Origin: Leptospira weilii serovar Ranarum str. ICFT | GTDB lineage: Bacteria; Spirochaetota; Leptospiria; Leptospirales; Leptospiraceae | Direction: 5' to 3' | Length of the DNA: 64,000 nucleotides | NCBI RefSeq assembly: GCF_000332415.1 | Contig: NZ_AOHC02000038.1 | Span: 62,001-126,000 of the forward strand | Shown: positions 10,149 through 22,294 of the stretch, in pieces | Layout: each line of letters starts with the position of its first letter | Numbering within the stretch: position 1 is the first letter of the stretch | Position numbers and translations under genes: made by a program | Notes under the pieces: generated by a model | What the model was told of the DNA's origin: nothing | Database searches by the model: none | What the model saw: the letters and a program-made list of their open reading frames with translations, nothing else

Positions 10149-10571
10149 TTACCGAAGTGATTTTATAAACTCTTTACAGTTTAAGATTGAAAGATCATGT
10201 TTCGGGTAATCTTTTTTATTTCTAGTTAGAAAAATTCCAATACCTTCTCTTTTTGCTACATGATATTGTATTGAATCTTCAAAGTCTTTGATATCCGATC
10301 CGAGCGCCAAATCAATAATCTTATCATCAACGCTTAATATGTTGAGTAATATTCGAAGAGACTTTACTTTATTCAAAGCTTCTTTATGTCCGAGAAATTT
10401 CTTCAATAAATAGAAAATATTCCATATAATCAATGATGAAATATAACCTTGTATTTTACCTAATTCGATCCAATTAAACACTTGGGCTGAATATTCAAAA
10501 CCTCCGGGGCGACTATATAAGAAATCAATTATAACATCTGAATCTATGAATACTTTCTTTTTAGAGGCCAT
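10149..10571 (-). CDS. PIN-domain toxin (VapC-like RNase)
   Basis: A 140-residue PIN domain, the Mg2+-dependent RNase fold of VapC toxins. The acidic residues are in place: Asp in FIDSDVIIDFLYSR (two), and the second cluster in DFEDSIQYHVAKREGIGIFLTRNKKDYP. The layout matches the PF13470-like group. It overlaps its antitoxin by 11 bp. Codon use is AT-rich compared with the housekeeping genes around the island, suggesting acquisition. It should act on tRNA or rRNA, but the target cannot be told from sequence. Confidence 0.85.
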   Translation of the reverse strand: MASKKKVFIDSDVIIDFLYSRPGGFEYSAQVFNWIELGKIQGYISSLIIWNIFYLLKKFLGHKEALNKVKSLRILLNILSVDDKIIDLALGSDIKDFEDSIQYHVAKREGIGIFLTRNKKDYPKHDLSILNCKEFIKSLR

Positions 10572-10830
10572 GCTTCTTTCTCAAATAGGAAACTTTATCC
10601 TCTTTAATATCCATGTATTCTTTGCCTTTTAAAAGTCCTGCCAGACTTTTTGTAATTGGAGCTAAATCCTGAGCCTTCGTTTCTACTTTTTGTCCACGCT
10701 CGGGTTCTTTTGTTAATTCAGCCAAGTAATCTTCAATAATGTTAGATAAACTTTTATGTATTTTCTGCGCATATTTTTTAGCTTTCTCAATAACGGTCTT
10801 TTCAATAGACAAAGTTAATTTAGTAGTCAT
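10561..10830 (-). CDS. Antitoxin of the DUF6364-like type paired with a PIN toxin
   Basis: A 89-residue protein with an N-terminal ribbon-helix-helix-like segment, MTTKLTLSIEKTVIEKAKKY, then AQKIHKSLSNIIEDYLAEL, and a charged C-terminal tail expected to bind the toxin. ATG 10830 is preceded by AGGATT and gives the usual start; the open frame extends 11 codons further through the operator region. First gene of the pair. The family name is from memory of similar antitoxins that accompany PF13470 PIN toxins. Confidence 0.8.
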   Translation of the reverse strand: MTTKLTLSIEKTVIEKAKKYAQKIHKSLSNIIEDYLAELTKEPERGQKVETKAQDLAPITKSLAGLLKGKEYMDIKEDKVSYLRKKHGL

Positions 10831-10841
10831 AAATAATCCTA

Positions 10842-10866
10842 CGTATAGAATATTGTATTCCATACG
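10842..10866. promoter_or_regulatory. Near-perfect 25-bp palindrome, operator of PIN module 2
   Basis: Arms CGTATAGAATA and TATTCCATACG (one mismatch each side of centre) lie 11-36 bp upstream of the antitoxin ATG, where the antitoxin-toxin complex would bind. On the minus strand TACAAT lies inside the palindrome and could be a -10 element. No convincing -35 was found. Confidence 0.6.
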
Positions 10867-10919
10867 TATTTCAAGATTTCTCTGAAATTTTCGATTCCGT
10901 GATCATTTTCGACGCCGGT

Positions 10920-11125
10920 GTCTAACGAAAGAGTCGCCTCGACGTTGCGAGCCCGAGCGCCTGTGTGCGAAGCGGTTGGCACGAGGTTTGAGCGAGCCAG
11001 AACGAACGTCTTGCAAGTCGAAATGACAAAACAATGTGCGAAGGCCGGTAAGGGCGAGCGGGAACCGGGAGTCGCAAACAAAGCGAGGAGATGAAGCTAG
11101 TCGCAGTTGCGGAATTTCGCGACAC
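10920..11125. repeat. Island repeat C (attC-like)
   Basis: The first 106 bp (10920-11025, starting GTCTAACGAAAGAGTCGCC) differ at one position from repeat D. The outer end near 11115 reads TTTCGCGACAC, which mirrors the start (GTGTC...CGAAA) but has lost the GTTAGAC core. It ends about 20 bp from the stop of the next PIN toxin. Confidence 0.55.
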
Positions 11126-11143
11126 GGATTGTCCCCGAATTTT

Positions 11144-11563
11144 TTAAGTTTCGTTTCTTTCTTTAATACTTAAATACTCATCCGGAGTAATGATGTTAAA
11201 GTTCTTAATTTCCCGAAGAGTTAATAAATCTTTGTCTCCAGTGATTAAATAGTCTACTTTTGCCGCAAAGGCAGATTCCAGAATGTGATAATCATCTCTA
11301 TCTCTTAACTCTAAATAATCTTGAATAGGGTTATTTTTAACAAGCGCAGTAATATCCCTGATTTCAGATAAAACAATCTGAATAAAGTTATCATCAAGTT
11401 TGAATTTTGGTTTAGAGAGTGTAGATTCTATCTCATCGAATATTTCTTTCGAAATATATCCTGTAAAAACCTCATTGATTAAATCTTGGAAAACAAGCCT
11501 CGGTTTTCCTTTAAATAAAATAGCTGAAATGTAAATATTAGTATCTAATAATACCTTCAACAT
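11144..11563 (-). CDS. PIN-domain toxin, putative toxin PIN family
   Basis: A 139-residue PIN protein of the COG1569-like group: MLKVLLDTNIYISAILFKGKP with the first Asp, a helix region with EIFDEIESTLSKPKF, and the catalytic cluster RDRDDYHILESAFAAKVDYLITGDKDLL with its conserved Asp residues. It should be an RNase toxin. Its ATG overlaps the antitoxin stop by one base (TAATG), so the two are translationally coupled. AT-rich composition relative to flanking operons. Confidence 0.9.
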   Translation of the reverse strand: MLKVLLDTNIYISAILFKGKPRLVFQDLINEVFTGYISKEIFDEIESTLSKPKFKLDDNFIQIVLSEIRDITALVKNNPIQDYLELRDRDDYHILESAFAAKVDYLITGDKDLLTLREIKNFNIITPDEYLSIKERNET

Positions 11564-11808
11564 TAAGAAGCGTTTCTTTTATTTCTAACGGATTTAATTT
11601 GATTAAAAACATCCTTTTCAGAAATATCACTTCGATCATCGGTTTTTGAAGCGAAGTCGAAAATAGCTTGCCATCTAGTTTTTTTCCCGATATATGCTCG
11701 CGCGGCTTCACGAATCAATTCTGACCTAGACCTGTGTTCCCTCTTTGCAATTTTATCGATTTCTTTTAAAAGCGCCTTTTCGAAGGAAATATTAACAGTC
11801 TGATTCAT
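11563..11808 (-). CDS. CopG/RHH-family antitoxin
   Basis: An 81-residue ribbon-helix-helix protein: MNQTVNISFEKALLKEIDKI forms the DNA-contacting strand and helix 1, followed by AKREHRSRSELIREAARAYI (helix 2). The C-terminal tail (FDFASKTDDRSDISEKDVFN) should mask the PIN toxin. First gene of a two-gene operon. The upstream AT-rich stretch up to 11830 presumably holds the promoter, but I could not place -35 and -10 convincingly. Confidence 0.88.
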   Translation of the reverse strand: MNQTVNISFEKALLKEIDKIAKREHRSRSELIREAARAYIGKKTRWQAIFDFASKTDDRSDISEKDVFNQIKSVRNKRNAS

Positions 11809-11891
11809 AGTTTAAATTATATACAAAGATTGTATGTTTGTCACTCGTATTTTTCTTATTCCCGTCTTCCCTTGCTCCGCACGGACATGCC

Positions 11892-11997
11892 GTCTAACGA
11901 AAGAGTCGCCTCGACGTTGCGAGCCCGAGCGCTTGTGTGCGAAGCGGTTGGCACGAGGTTTGAGCGAGCCAGAACGAACGTCTTGCAAGTCGAAATG
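11892..11997. repeat. Island repeat D (attC-like, interrupted by a miniature element)
   Basis: These 106 bp, from GTCTAACGAAAGAGTCGCC to CAAGTCGAAATG, match repeat C at all but one base. The rest of the element is missing: 10 bp later the 103-bp miniature inverted-repeat element begins. In minus orientation it lies at the 3' end of the following PIN module. Confidence 0.6.
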
Positions 11998-12007
11998 GCT
12001 ACATCAA

Positions 12008-12110
12008 TAGAGTTGTTGAAAAATTCAATAGTCGCGATTCACAAAACTGCTTCAATTGTCCATTTCAATGAAACAGAAACAAATGGAGAATTAATTTTTC
12101 AACAACTCTA
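12008..12110. mobile_element. Miniature inverted-repeat element (MITE-like), TA-flanked
   Basis: Perfect 16-bp terminal inverted repeats, GAGTTGTTGAAAAATT (12010-12025) and AATTTTTCAACAACTC (12093-12108), are flanked by TA on each side, as expected for TA target-site duplication of IS630/Tc1-mariner-like elements. At 103 bp there is no room for a transposase. The right TA and adjoining C supply the TAG stop codon of the toxin gene that ends at 12108. Confidence 0.75.
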
Positions 12111-12494
12111 ATAAACTTTTAGTTTAATGTTCTTGCTCATTTGTTTAAAATGTTTATCCAGAGTAAAAAGCATCGCTTTATTTTGAATTACATTCTGAGC
12201 AATTATCAAATCGGGAATGCCTACTTTGTTGATCCCATTTCTAAGATTCGAGATTTGATACTCAATGATTTGTCCCCAATCGATTTCTAATGGAAATCGT
12301 TCTATAGCTTCTAAGGAAGCGATTATCTTAGATTGTTTTCGTAATTTAAGAAAAGGAACTAATTCCGACAAAATAAGATCGTTTGTATAGATATTCTCCG
12401 TATCAATTAACTCATCGACTTTTAACGAAATTGATGAGTTAATATTCCTGAAATAATCAATCCAAACGGACGAGTCCAATAAAATGCGACTCAT
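12108..12494 (-). CDS. vapC: VapC-type PIN toxin
   Basis: A 128-residue VapC RNase: MSRILLDSSVWIDYFRN carries the first Asp and the SSVWIDYF signature, followed by NDLILSELVPFLKLRK with the conserved Glu. GINKVGIPDLIIAQN carries the third acidic residue and MLFTLDKHFKQM the fourth. It overlaps its antitoxin by 4 bp. The stop codon is formed at the junction with the miniature element, so the original C-terminus may have been altered by a few residues. Length is normal for the family. Confidence 0.92.
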   Translation of the reverse strand: MSRILLDSSVWIDYFRNINSSISLKVDELIDTENIYTNDLILSELVPFLKLRKQSKIIASLEAIERFPLEIDWGQIIEYQISNLRNGINKVGIPDLIIAQNVIQNKAMLFTLDKHFKQMSKNIKLKVY

Positions 12495-12691
12495 CGTTTC
12501 CGCAAATCATCTAAATTAATTCCGAGATTAACGGATCCTTTGTATTTTTTCAGATCTTTCAACTTTTCTCTTCTGATTAAAGAAGCAAGTCCTTCTTTTA
12601 TTACATCAGTTTTAGTCTTAAGATGAGTTAATCTCATCGCCTCTAAAAACAATTCTTCGGGAATATCCACTGTTGTTCTCACAATATGCAT
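12491..12691 (-). CDS. vapB: VapB-type antitoxin
   Basis: A 66-residue antitoxin of the VapB (DUF2191-like) family. The start MHIVRTTVDIPEELFLEAMRL gives the ribbon strand and helix 1, then THLKTKTDVIKEGLASLI and the toxin-binding tail KYKGSVNLGINLDDLRKR. First in the operon. An 11-bp inverted repeat upstream overlaps the start codon, which fits tight autorepression. Confidence 0.92.
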   Translation of the reverse strand: MHIVRTTVDIPEELFLEAMRLTHLKTKTDVIKEGLASLIRREKLKDLKKYKGSVNLGINLDDLRKR

Positions 12692-12721
12692 AAAATATCT
12701 GATCTATATGCATATTGTCAA
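12682..12721 (-). promoter_or_regulatory. vapBC promoter and operator overlapping the start codon
   Basis: Perfect 11-bp arms CAATATGCATA (12682-12692) and TATGCATATTG (12707-12717) flank the -10 region; the proximal arm contains the vapB ATG. On the minus strand TTGACA (plus 12716-12721) and GATATT, 16 bp apart, form the promoter. Binding would block both polymerase and the ribosome start site. Confidence 0.75.
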
Positions 12722-12731
12722 ATTTTATTTT

Positions 12732-13644
12732 GAGCCTGTCCGCCAACCTACTTGTACATAACCGCCTGATTTTAAAATGTGACCTATGAAAACGGAATTA
12801 GGTGGTCTTAATACCTGAAACAATTTGGAAAAAATTAGAGCCATTACTTCCCAAAAACAAGAAAGATCCGAGTAAAGGAGGTCGTCCCCGCTTTAGGAAT
12901 TAGTTACATTTTAGTACAAAAGGAATCAGACTCTAACAAAGGTTGATTTTTCTACTCTGTAAATTAACTATCCACTGATTCCTAAAGACTATCCACTCAT
13001 TATATGTTTGGTTCGAAATCAACGTTGCATAGAAGATTTCAAGAATGGGTAGATGCCGGAGTTTTGGCAAGATTGAAAAAGAAGCGTTAAAACTTTACGA
13101 ACGATCTATCAAGATTAGAACGAAAAGAATGGCCGCAGACGGGAACTTCGCAAAAACTCCAAAAGGGGGCTTTCACGGGACGCCATCCAACGGATCGCGG
13201 CAAAAGAGGCATTTAAAGGCATATTCTCGTCGCTCGGCGCGGAGCACAATTGTAGCTTTTGTATTGGCTTCCGCAGAAATTCATGACTCTAAATTAATTT
13301 TTCCTACTTTAAAGAAATTTAAAGTATTTAGAAACAAGAAATTGCTTAAACCCGATATTCTTTCTTTAGATAAGGCTTACGCTAGTAAAACAATTAAAAG
13401 CAATTTAAAAAAGAAGAATATTCAATACAGGATTCCAAACAAAACGAATGCAAAAAATCCTGTATTCATTCCTAAGTTAAAACCATTTCGATGGATCGTT
13501 GAAAGGACTTTCGCATGGTTCAATGCTTTTCGAGCTGTTAAACACGCTGGGAATTTTAAATCGAAAATGATTCCGCTTTCTTTTAACTCGTGTGGGCCAT
13601 CATTCTATTTAGAATGATTTACAAGTAGGTTTTGAGACGGGCTC
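12732..13644 (+). mobile_element. Degenerate IS5-type insertion sequence
   Basis: Terminal inverted repeats of 25 bp lie at 12732-12756 (GAGCCTGTCCGCCAACC...) and 13620-13644 (...GTTTTGAGACGGGCTC), with 18 or more positions matching, including the outer GAGCC and inner CCTACTTGTA. The element is about 913 bp and holds one ruined transposase gene. No clear target duplication is seen. It lies between the vapBC module and the next island repeat. Confidence 0.8.
12802..13616 (+). pseudogene. IS5-family (IS427-like) transposase remnant
   Basis: From GTG 12802 the frame encodes IPETIWKKLEPLLPKNKK and the GGRPR segment, then stops at TAG 12901. Further pieces of the same protein follow in other frames: GSKSTLHRRFQEWVDAG, KEALKLYERS, MAADGNFAKTPKGG (first catalytic Asp), GRHPTDRGKRGI, LSLDKAYASK (second Asp) and RWIVERTFAWFNAFR (Glu). 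All three DDE residues survive, but at least three frameshifts and several stops, plus a lost N-terminal segment near 12900-13010, make it inactive. The longest intact piece is 13045-13617. Confidence 0.85.
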
Positions 13645-13652
13645 TAAATGTT

Positions 13653-13730
13653 TGCTTAACTTCCGAACTTGCGCCAGATTCGGGACGAGCGAAAAAAGGC
13701 GAGCAGAGTGAGCGGGGAAGCAGCGGCTAA
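13653..13730. repeat. Island repeat E remnant
   Basis: GCTTAACTTCCGAACTTGCG resembles the reverse complement of the repeat A/B end (GCCTAACTTCGACTTGCC). The segment continues with GCGAGCAGAGTGAGCGGGG and ends GCGGCTAAACTG, 10 bp from the stop of the last PIN module. It is weakly conserved and oriented opposite to A-D. Confidence 0.3.
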
Positions 13731-13737
13731 ACTGTGA

Positions 13738-14163
13738 TTATGCGAAGTTTTCTCCGTCGAGTTTTCCGGAGTTCAAAACTTCGAGAAATTGACGTGGAGT
13801 CAGAACATGAGCGCGCTCGTGCTTTTTCAGAACGAGCAAATCTTGATCTCCGGAAATAAGAATACGCGCGGAGCAAGTTTGCACAAGATGAAGCACATGA
13901 TTATCATTCTTGTCGCGACATAGGACGGGAGGTTTGCCTTTCGGAACTATTTCAGGACCGAGTTCATCCAAGAATTTTACGATTCGATGTTTTTCGTCGG
14001 CTGTGGTTTTTACTTTACGGGCGAAAAAATTCAAGACCTCAATATTCAAAGCCTTGGACATAAATATTTCGTGGTCGTCAATACAAATGTCCACGACTTG
14101 ATGAGATAGACCGTTGCTGATGAGTGCCGAGATGATGACGTTAGCATCGAGAACTATCCTCAC
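13738..14163 (-). CDS. PIN-domain toxin, putative toxin PIN family
   Basis: A 141-residue PIN RNase toxin: MRIVLDANVIISALISNGLS with the first Asp-Asn pair, LNIEVLNFFARKVKT, and the acidic cluster CRDKNDNHVLHLVQTCSARILISGDQDLLVL. It belongs to the same general group as the gene at 11144 but shares little close sequence with it, so it is not a recent duplicate. Its start overlaps the antitoxin by 4 bp. Base composition is less AT-rich than the other island toxins, pointing to a different source. Confidence 0.9.
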   Translation of the reverse strand: MRIVLDANVIISALISNGLSHQVVDICIDDHEIFMSKALNIEVLNFFARKVKTTADEKHRIVKFLDELGPEIVPKGKPPVLCRDKNDNHVLHLVQTCSARILISGDQDLLVLKKHERAHVLTPRQFLEVLNSGKLDGENFA

Positions 14164-14378
14164 GAAATGTCTCTAAATACATCCTCGTCGGTAAAGTATC
14201 CGGTTTTTTGAGCTTTTGGAATGAGGCGTTTGCGGAGAGTTTCGAATTCCTCTTTTTGCAAATACTTGCGCAATGCAGACTTAACCACGTCACTACGGGA
14301 AACGCCTGTTTCCTTTGAAAAAGCATCAATCCTCTTTTTCAAGGCGGGTTCTACGCTGACAGTCAGAAGGGCTCTCAT
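14160..14378 (-). CDS. RHH-family antitoxin
   Basis: A 72-residue ribbon-helix-helix antitoxin: MRALLTVSVEPALKKRIDAF, then SKETGVSRSDVVKSALRKYL, followed by a toxin-binding tail ending TDEDVFRDIS, a common tail type for antitoxins of PIN toxins. ATG 14378 is preferred because the open frame to 14414 runs through the promoter's -10 element. The antitoxin comes first and overlaps the toxin by 4 bp. Confidence 0.88.
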   Translation of the reverse strand: MRALLTVSVEPALKKRIDAFSKETGVSRSDVVKSALRKYLQKEEFETLRKRLIPKAQKTGYFTDEDVFRDIS

Positions 14379-14414
14379 GTATAACAATGTATAACAAATC
14401 GTAAGGCTTGTCAA
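14379..14414 (-). promoter_or_regulatory. Promoter and tandem operator of the last island TA module
   Basis: On the minus strand TTGACA (plus 14409-14414), a 17-bp spacer and TACATT (plus 14386-14391) form a good promoter. The decamer TTGTTATACA occurs twice in tandem on the minus strand across the -10 and start region (plus 14379-14398), a likely operator. The short leader leaves only a weak ribosome site. Confidence 0.7.
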
Positions 14415-14490
14415 ACGGAAATTGACAGGGACTTTGTTCCTTTCAAGCGAGGAAAAGCTATGAACCAGTTTTCGATTATTTTCGGAGATC

Positions 14491-14610
14491 GATTGAAATT
14501 AGATTCGTTTTAAAGAAATGTCATTTACACAAGATTGCTGATAACGCCGGACCGACTGAAGCTGGACTCGTTTTAAGAAATGGTATTTACACAGGATGGC
14601 TGATAACGCC
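14491..14610. repeat. Two-copy direct repeat of about 58 bp
   Basis: Unit 1 (14491-14548) and unit 2 (14554-14610) both run from GA(T/C)TGAA through CTCG/TTCG-TTTTAA, AGAAATG, ATTTACACA and end GCTGATAACGCC. They differ at about ten positions. Each ends in GATAACGCC, recalling degenerate cassette ends. The surrounding 14415-14748 interval holds no gene; a CCCGCCTAACTCTC core lies at about 14693-14706. Confidence 0.6.
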
Positions 14611-14748
14611 CTATCATTTTTCTCCTTTAAGGACGTGCCGAGTTGAATGTAAATATCCTCTTTCGAGTTTGAACTAAAAAATACGTGAATCCCGCCTAAC
14701 TCTCAATATCGATATGTCGGAAACCTGCCTTAAAATTCAGGCGTAAGA

Positions 14749-16336
<1,588 letters not shown>

Positions 16337-16340
16337 GAAA

Positions 16341-18598
<2,258 letters not shown>

Positions 18599-18609
18599 AG
18601 ATGAAACTT

Positions 18610-19815
<1,206 letters not shown>

Positions 19816-19905
19816 GGAATGGAGCAAAGCTTGTGGGAACTCCTACTTAGAATCAAGAGTTATTTTGGCTTGACCCGGTCGGATTGACGAGTGATTCTTT
19901 GGATC

Positions 19906-20448
19906 ATGGCTTTGGAAACGGAAATTCCTTCTGGTTCTAAGAACGATTTTGATCTGACGGAAATGATCCACGGAGAGGAACGTATGACCCCGGCTCCATT
20001 AGCGCCGCATCAAAGATTAGTCGCGAAACTATTTATCATCATTCAAAAATATTTAGAAAAACATCCCGTTGGCGAAGTGATTCTTTCCCCTATGGATGTA
20101 ATTTTCGAAGAAGGAGTGAATCGACTTCAGCCGGATCTTTTATTCGTAGGAAACAAAAAAAAATCCATTATCCAAGATTGGGTTCGAGGTATTCCCGATA
20201 TCGTCGTAGAAATCGTTTCTAAAGGAACCGTTACGAGAGATACAGTGGAAAAAAAAGCGATCTATGAAAAATACGGGGTCCCCGAACTCTGGCTCGTATT
20301 TCCGGAATTACAATGTCTCGAAATATTTTCCTGGGAAAACGGGCGCTATCAAATTCATTCTTCGACGGATCTTTCCCCATCGGGAGCCGAATCCAAATTC
20401 CTGAACGGGCTGAACTTAACTTTGGATATATTGTTTCCGAGTCGGTAA
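19906..20448 (+). CDS. Uma2 family (DUF820) putative endonuclease
   Basis: A 180-residue protein of the Uma2/DUF820 family, a restriction-endonuclease-like fold with a PD-(D/E)xK core. It shows RMTPAPLAPHQRLVAKLFII-type entry, the core RLQPDLLFVGN (Asp) and PDIVVEIVSKGTVTRDTVEKK (Glu then Lys), and a YEKYGVPELWLVFPE segment. These genes are very abundant in cyanobacteria and scattered in Leptospira; no physiological role is established. ATG 19906 is used, the GTG at 19891 being an in-frame alternative. It stands alone, divergent from the oxidoreductase operon. Confidence 0.88.
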   Translation: MALETEIPSGSKNDFDLTEMIHGEERMTPAPLAPHQRLVAKLFIIIQKYLEKHPVGEVILSPMDVIFEEGVNRLQPDLLFVGNKKKSIIQDWVRGIPDIVVEIVSKGTVTRDTVEKKAIYEKYGVPELWLVFPELQCLEIFSWENGRYQIHSSTDLSPSGAESKFLNGLNLTLDILFPSR

Positions 20449-20653
20449 AATGGACGACTCACTTTGATGAACGATCAATCCTTCATTGGATAATTCTAAC
20501 CAATCGGATTCATTCAACTCTTGGATAATGATATATAGGAATTGTTCAAACAACAAAAACAAATCGATGAACTAAACTATAGGGGAGATGGGCATCACTT
20601 CATGCAGAAGCTTTATGAATGGATTTTATTCTAACGAGATGAGATGCATATTC

Positions 20654-22138
20654 CTACCTATGATTCGCCCAAGACGCGGCCTTTTCCAGTTGAGCGCTGA
20701 GACGAAACAAAATGTCCTCTCTTCTTTTCGCGGCGGTAAACTGCAAACCCAAAGGAAGTTCATCGCTCGTCCGGCCGAGAGGAATCGAAACGGAAGGTTG
20801 TCCCGTAAGATTTGCAAGTTGCGTAAACGGAGTTCTGGAAAGACTTTTTTCCACGAGTTCGTCCACGAGTCCCGAAGCGAGTAACATTCTTCCCAGGCCG
20901 AGACGACCTACCACTTGCATCGCGATCTTTTCACCGATCTTCGGTTCGAGTTCGCCGATCTTTGCCGGAGGCATCGCGGTTGTCGGAGTGAGATAAACGT
21001 CGTAGGTTTCGTGAAAGGTTTCCATCGCGAACGCGGCCTTGTCCCATTCCTGCAAGTTACGAACGAACTCACCGGCGGAAACGGTTCTTCCCAACAAACC
21101 TAAAATCCAAGTTACGGATTCCACGTCTCCCATCCTCGCCTTTCTTCCGAGGATCGGCTCTAAGTTTTTCAACTGAGCCGCCACTTCTCCGAAATACATC
21201 ATGATAAACGCGCGACCGATCGCCTTGCCGTCCACGGGCGCGTCCTTTTCTTCCACCTTGTGACCGAGAGAATGTAATAGTTTTGCGGTATGGATCACGG
21301 ACTCCACACAATCCGGATGCACCGGAGTTCCGATCGGAGACTGCGTCGAAAAAGCCACCTTAAGTTTGCCGGGAGATTTTTTGATCTCGGAAAGAAAACT
21401 CGTCTTCGGTTCTTCGAAAGAAAAAGCCCCGGACTTTTCGATTCCGCATAACGCGTCGAGAAAAACCGCGCTATCTCGAACGGTTCTGGAAAGAACGTGA
21501 TCGACCGAAGCCCCTTGCCAATATCTTCCGAAGGTCGGACCTACGGGAGTTCTTCCCCGAGTCGGCTTCAAACCGAACAACCCGCAATAGGCGGCGGGAA
21601 TTCGAATCGATCCTCCTCCGTCGGAAGCCGTCGCAACCGGAACCATTCCCGAGGCGACCGCGGCCGCCGAACCGCCCGAGGAACCGCCGGGGGTTCTTTC
21701 CAAGTTCCAAGGATTGCGGGTCGGACCATATAACTCCGGTTCGGTGATTCCCATCAGCGCCAATTCGGGAACGTTCGTTTGTCCCAAAAAAATCGTTCCC
21801 GCTTTTCGGAGCCTTTTTATAAATTCGGAATCTACAGGGGAGATATGATTTCGAAACGCCTTGGAACCGTTCGTCAAAGGAGCGCCTGCGATGGAATGAA
21901 CGATATTTTTGACGAGAGTCGGAACGCCCCGAAACGGACCGTCCGGAAGTTTGGACTTTGCGGTTTTCCTTGCTTCCTCGTAAAAGCGGGAAATCACCGC
22001 ATTGAGTTCCGAGTTCGTAGATTCGATTCTTTCGATCGCCGATTCCACGAGTTCGCTCGGATGAACGGATTTTTTCCGGACCAAATCCGCAAGTCCCACG
22101 GCGTCATAATACGTGTATTCTTTAAAGGATTTTGGCAT
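20654..22138 (-). CDS. Amidase-signature enzyme
   Basis: A 494-residue amidase-signature hydrolase. The Ser-Ser-Lys triad is visible: Lys in [15 protein letters not shown], the cis-Ser and nucleophile in [19 protein letters not shown] and [20 protein letters not shown]. The C-terminus carries [18 protein letters not shown] and [15 protein letters not shown] as in GatA-like amidases. It is probably a stand-alone amidase and not GatA, because no gatB or gatC is near and the N-terminus lacks GatA features, but this is not certain. It acts on carboxylic amides in the cytoplasm; the substrate is unknown. It converges with the Uma2 gene. Confidence 0.9.
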   Translation of the reverse strand: MPKSFKEYTYYDAVGLADLVRKKSVHPSELVESAIERIESTNSELNAVISRFYEEARKTAKSKLPDGPFRGVPTLVKNIVHSIAGAPLTNGSKAFRNHISPVDSEFIKRLRKAGTIFLGQTNVPELALMGITEPELYGPTRNPWNLERTPGGSSGGSAAAVASGMVPVATASDGGGSIRIPAAYCGLFGLKPTRGRTPVGPTFGRYWQGASVDHVLSRTVRDSAVFLDALCGIEKSGAFSFEEPKTSFLSEIKKSPGKLKVAFSTQSPIGTPVHPDCVESVIHTAKLLHSLGHKVEEKDAPVDGKAIGRAFIMMYFGEVAAQLKNLEPILGRKARMGDVESVTWILGLLGRTVSAGEFVRNLQEWDKAAFAMETFHETYDVYLTPTTAMPPAKIGELEPKIGEKIAMQVVGRLGLGRMLLASGLVDELVEKSLSRTPFTQLANLTGQPSVSIPLGRTSDELPLGLQFTAAKRREDILFRLSAQLEKAASWANHR

Positions 22139-22294
22139 GTACGAACTCCGAAAACAAATAGGAACCTCGGAAAGAAAAAAGGGTCAAGATAAAAAGGCGT
22201 TTTTAAGATTCCTGCAAAAAAGGAATTCCAAAAATGTGGATATACACGCAGCAAAAAATCCGAATGAATAACTATAGATGGTTTTTGGTAAACG

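Noticed and set aside
10839..11125. Minus-strand frames of 80 and 67 aa overlapping repeat C
   Set aside because: They read through the repeat and the TA promoter region; composition reflects the repeat, not a protein.
12732..13644. An active IS copy
   Set aside because: The transposase has several stops and frameshifts; only its terminal repeats and catalytic residues survive.
5819..14748. Prophage or integrative-conjugative element
   Set aside because: No integrase, phage structural gene, relaxase or replication gene was found; the content is single-gene units and TA modules.
20449..20653. Possible small gene between Uma2 and amidase
   Set aside because: Only short shadow frames; no ribosome site or recognisable protein.
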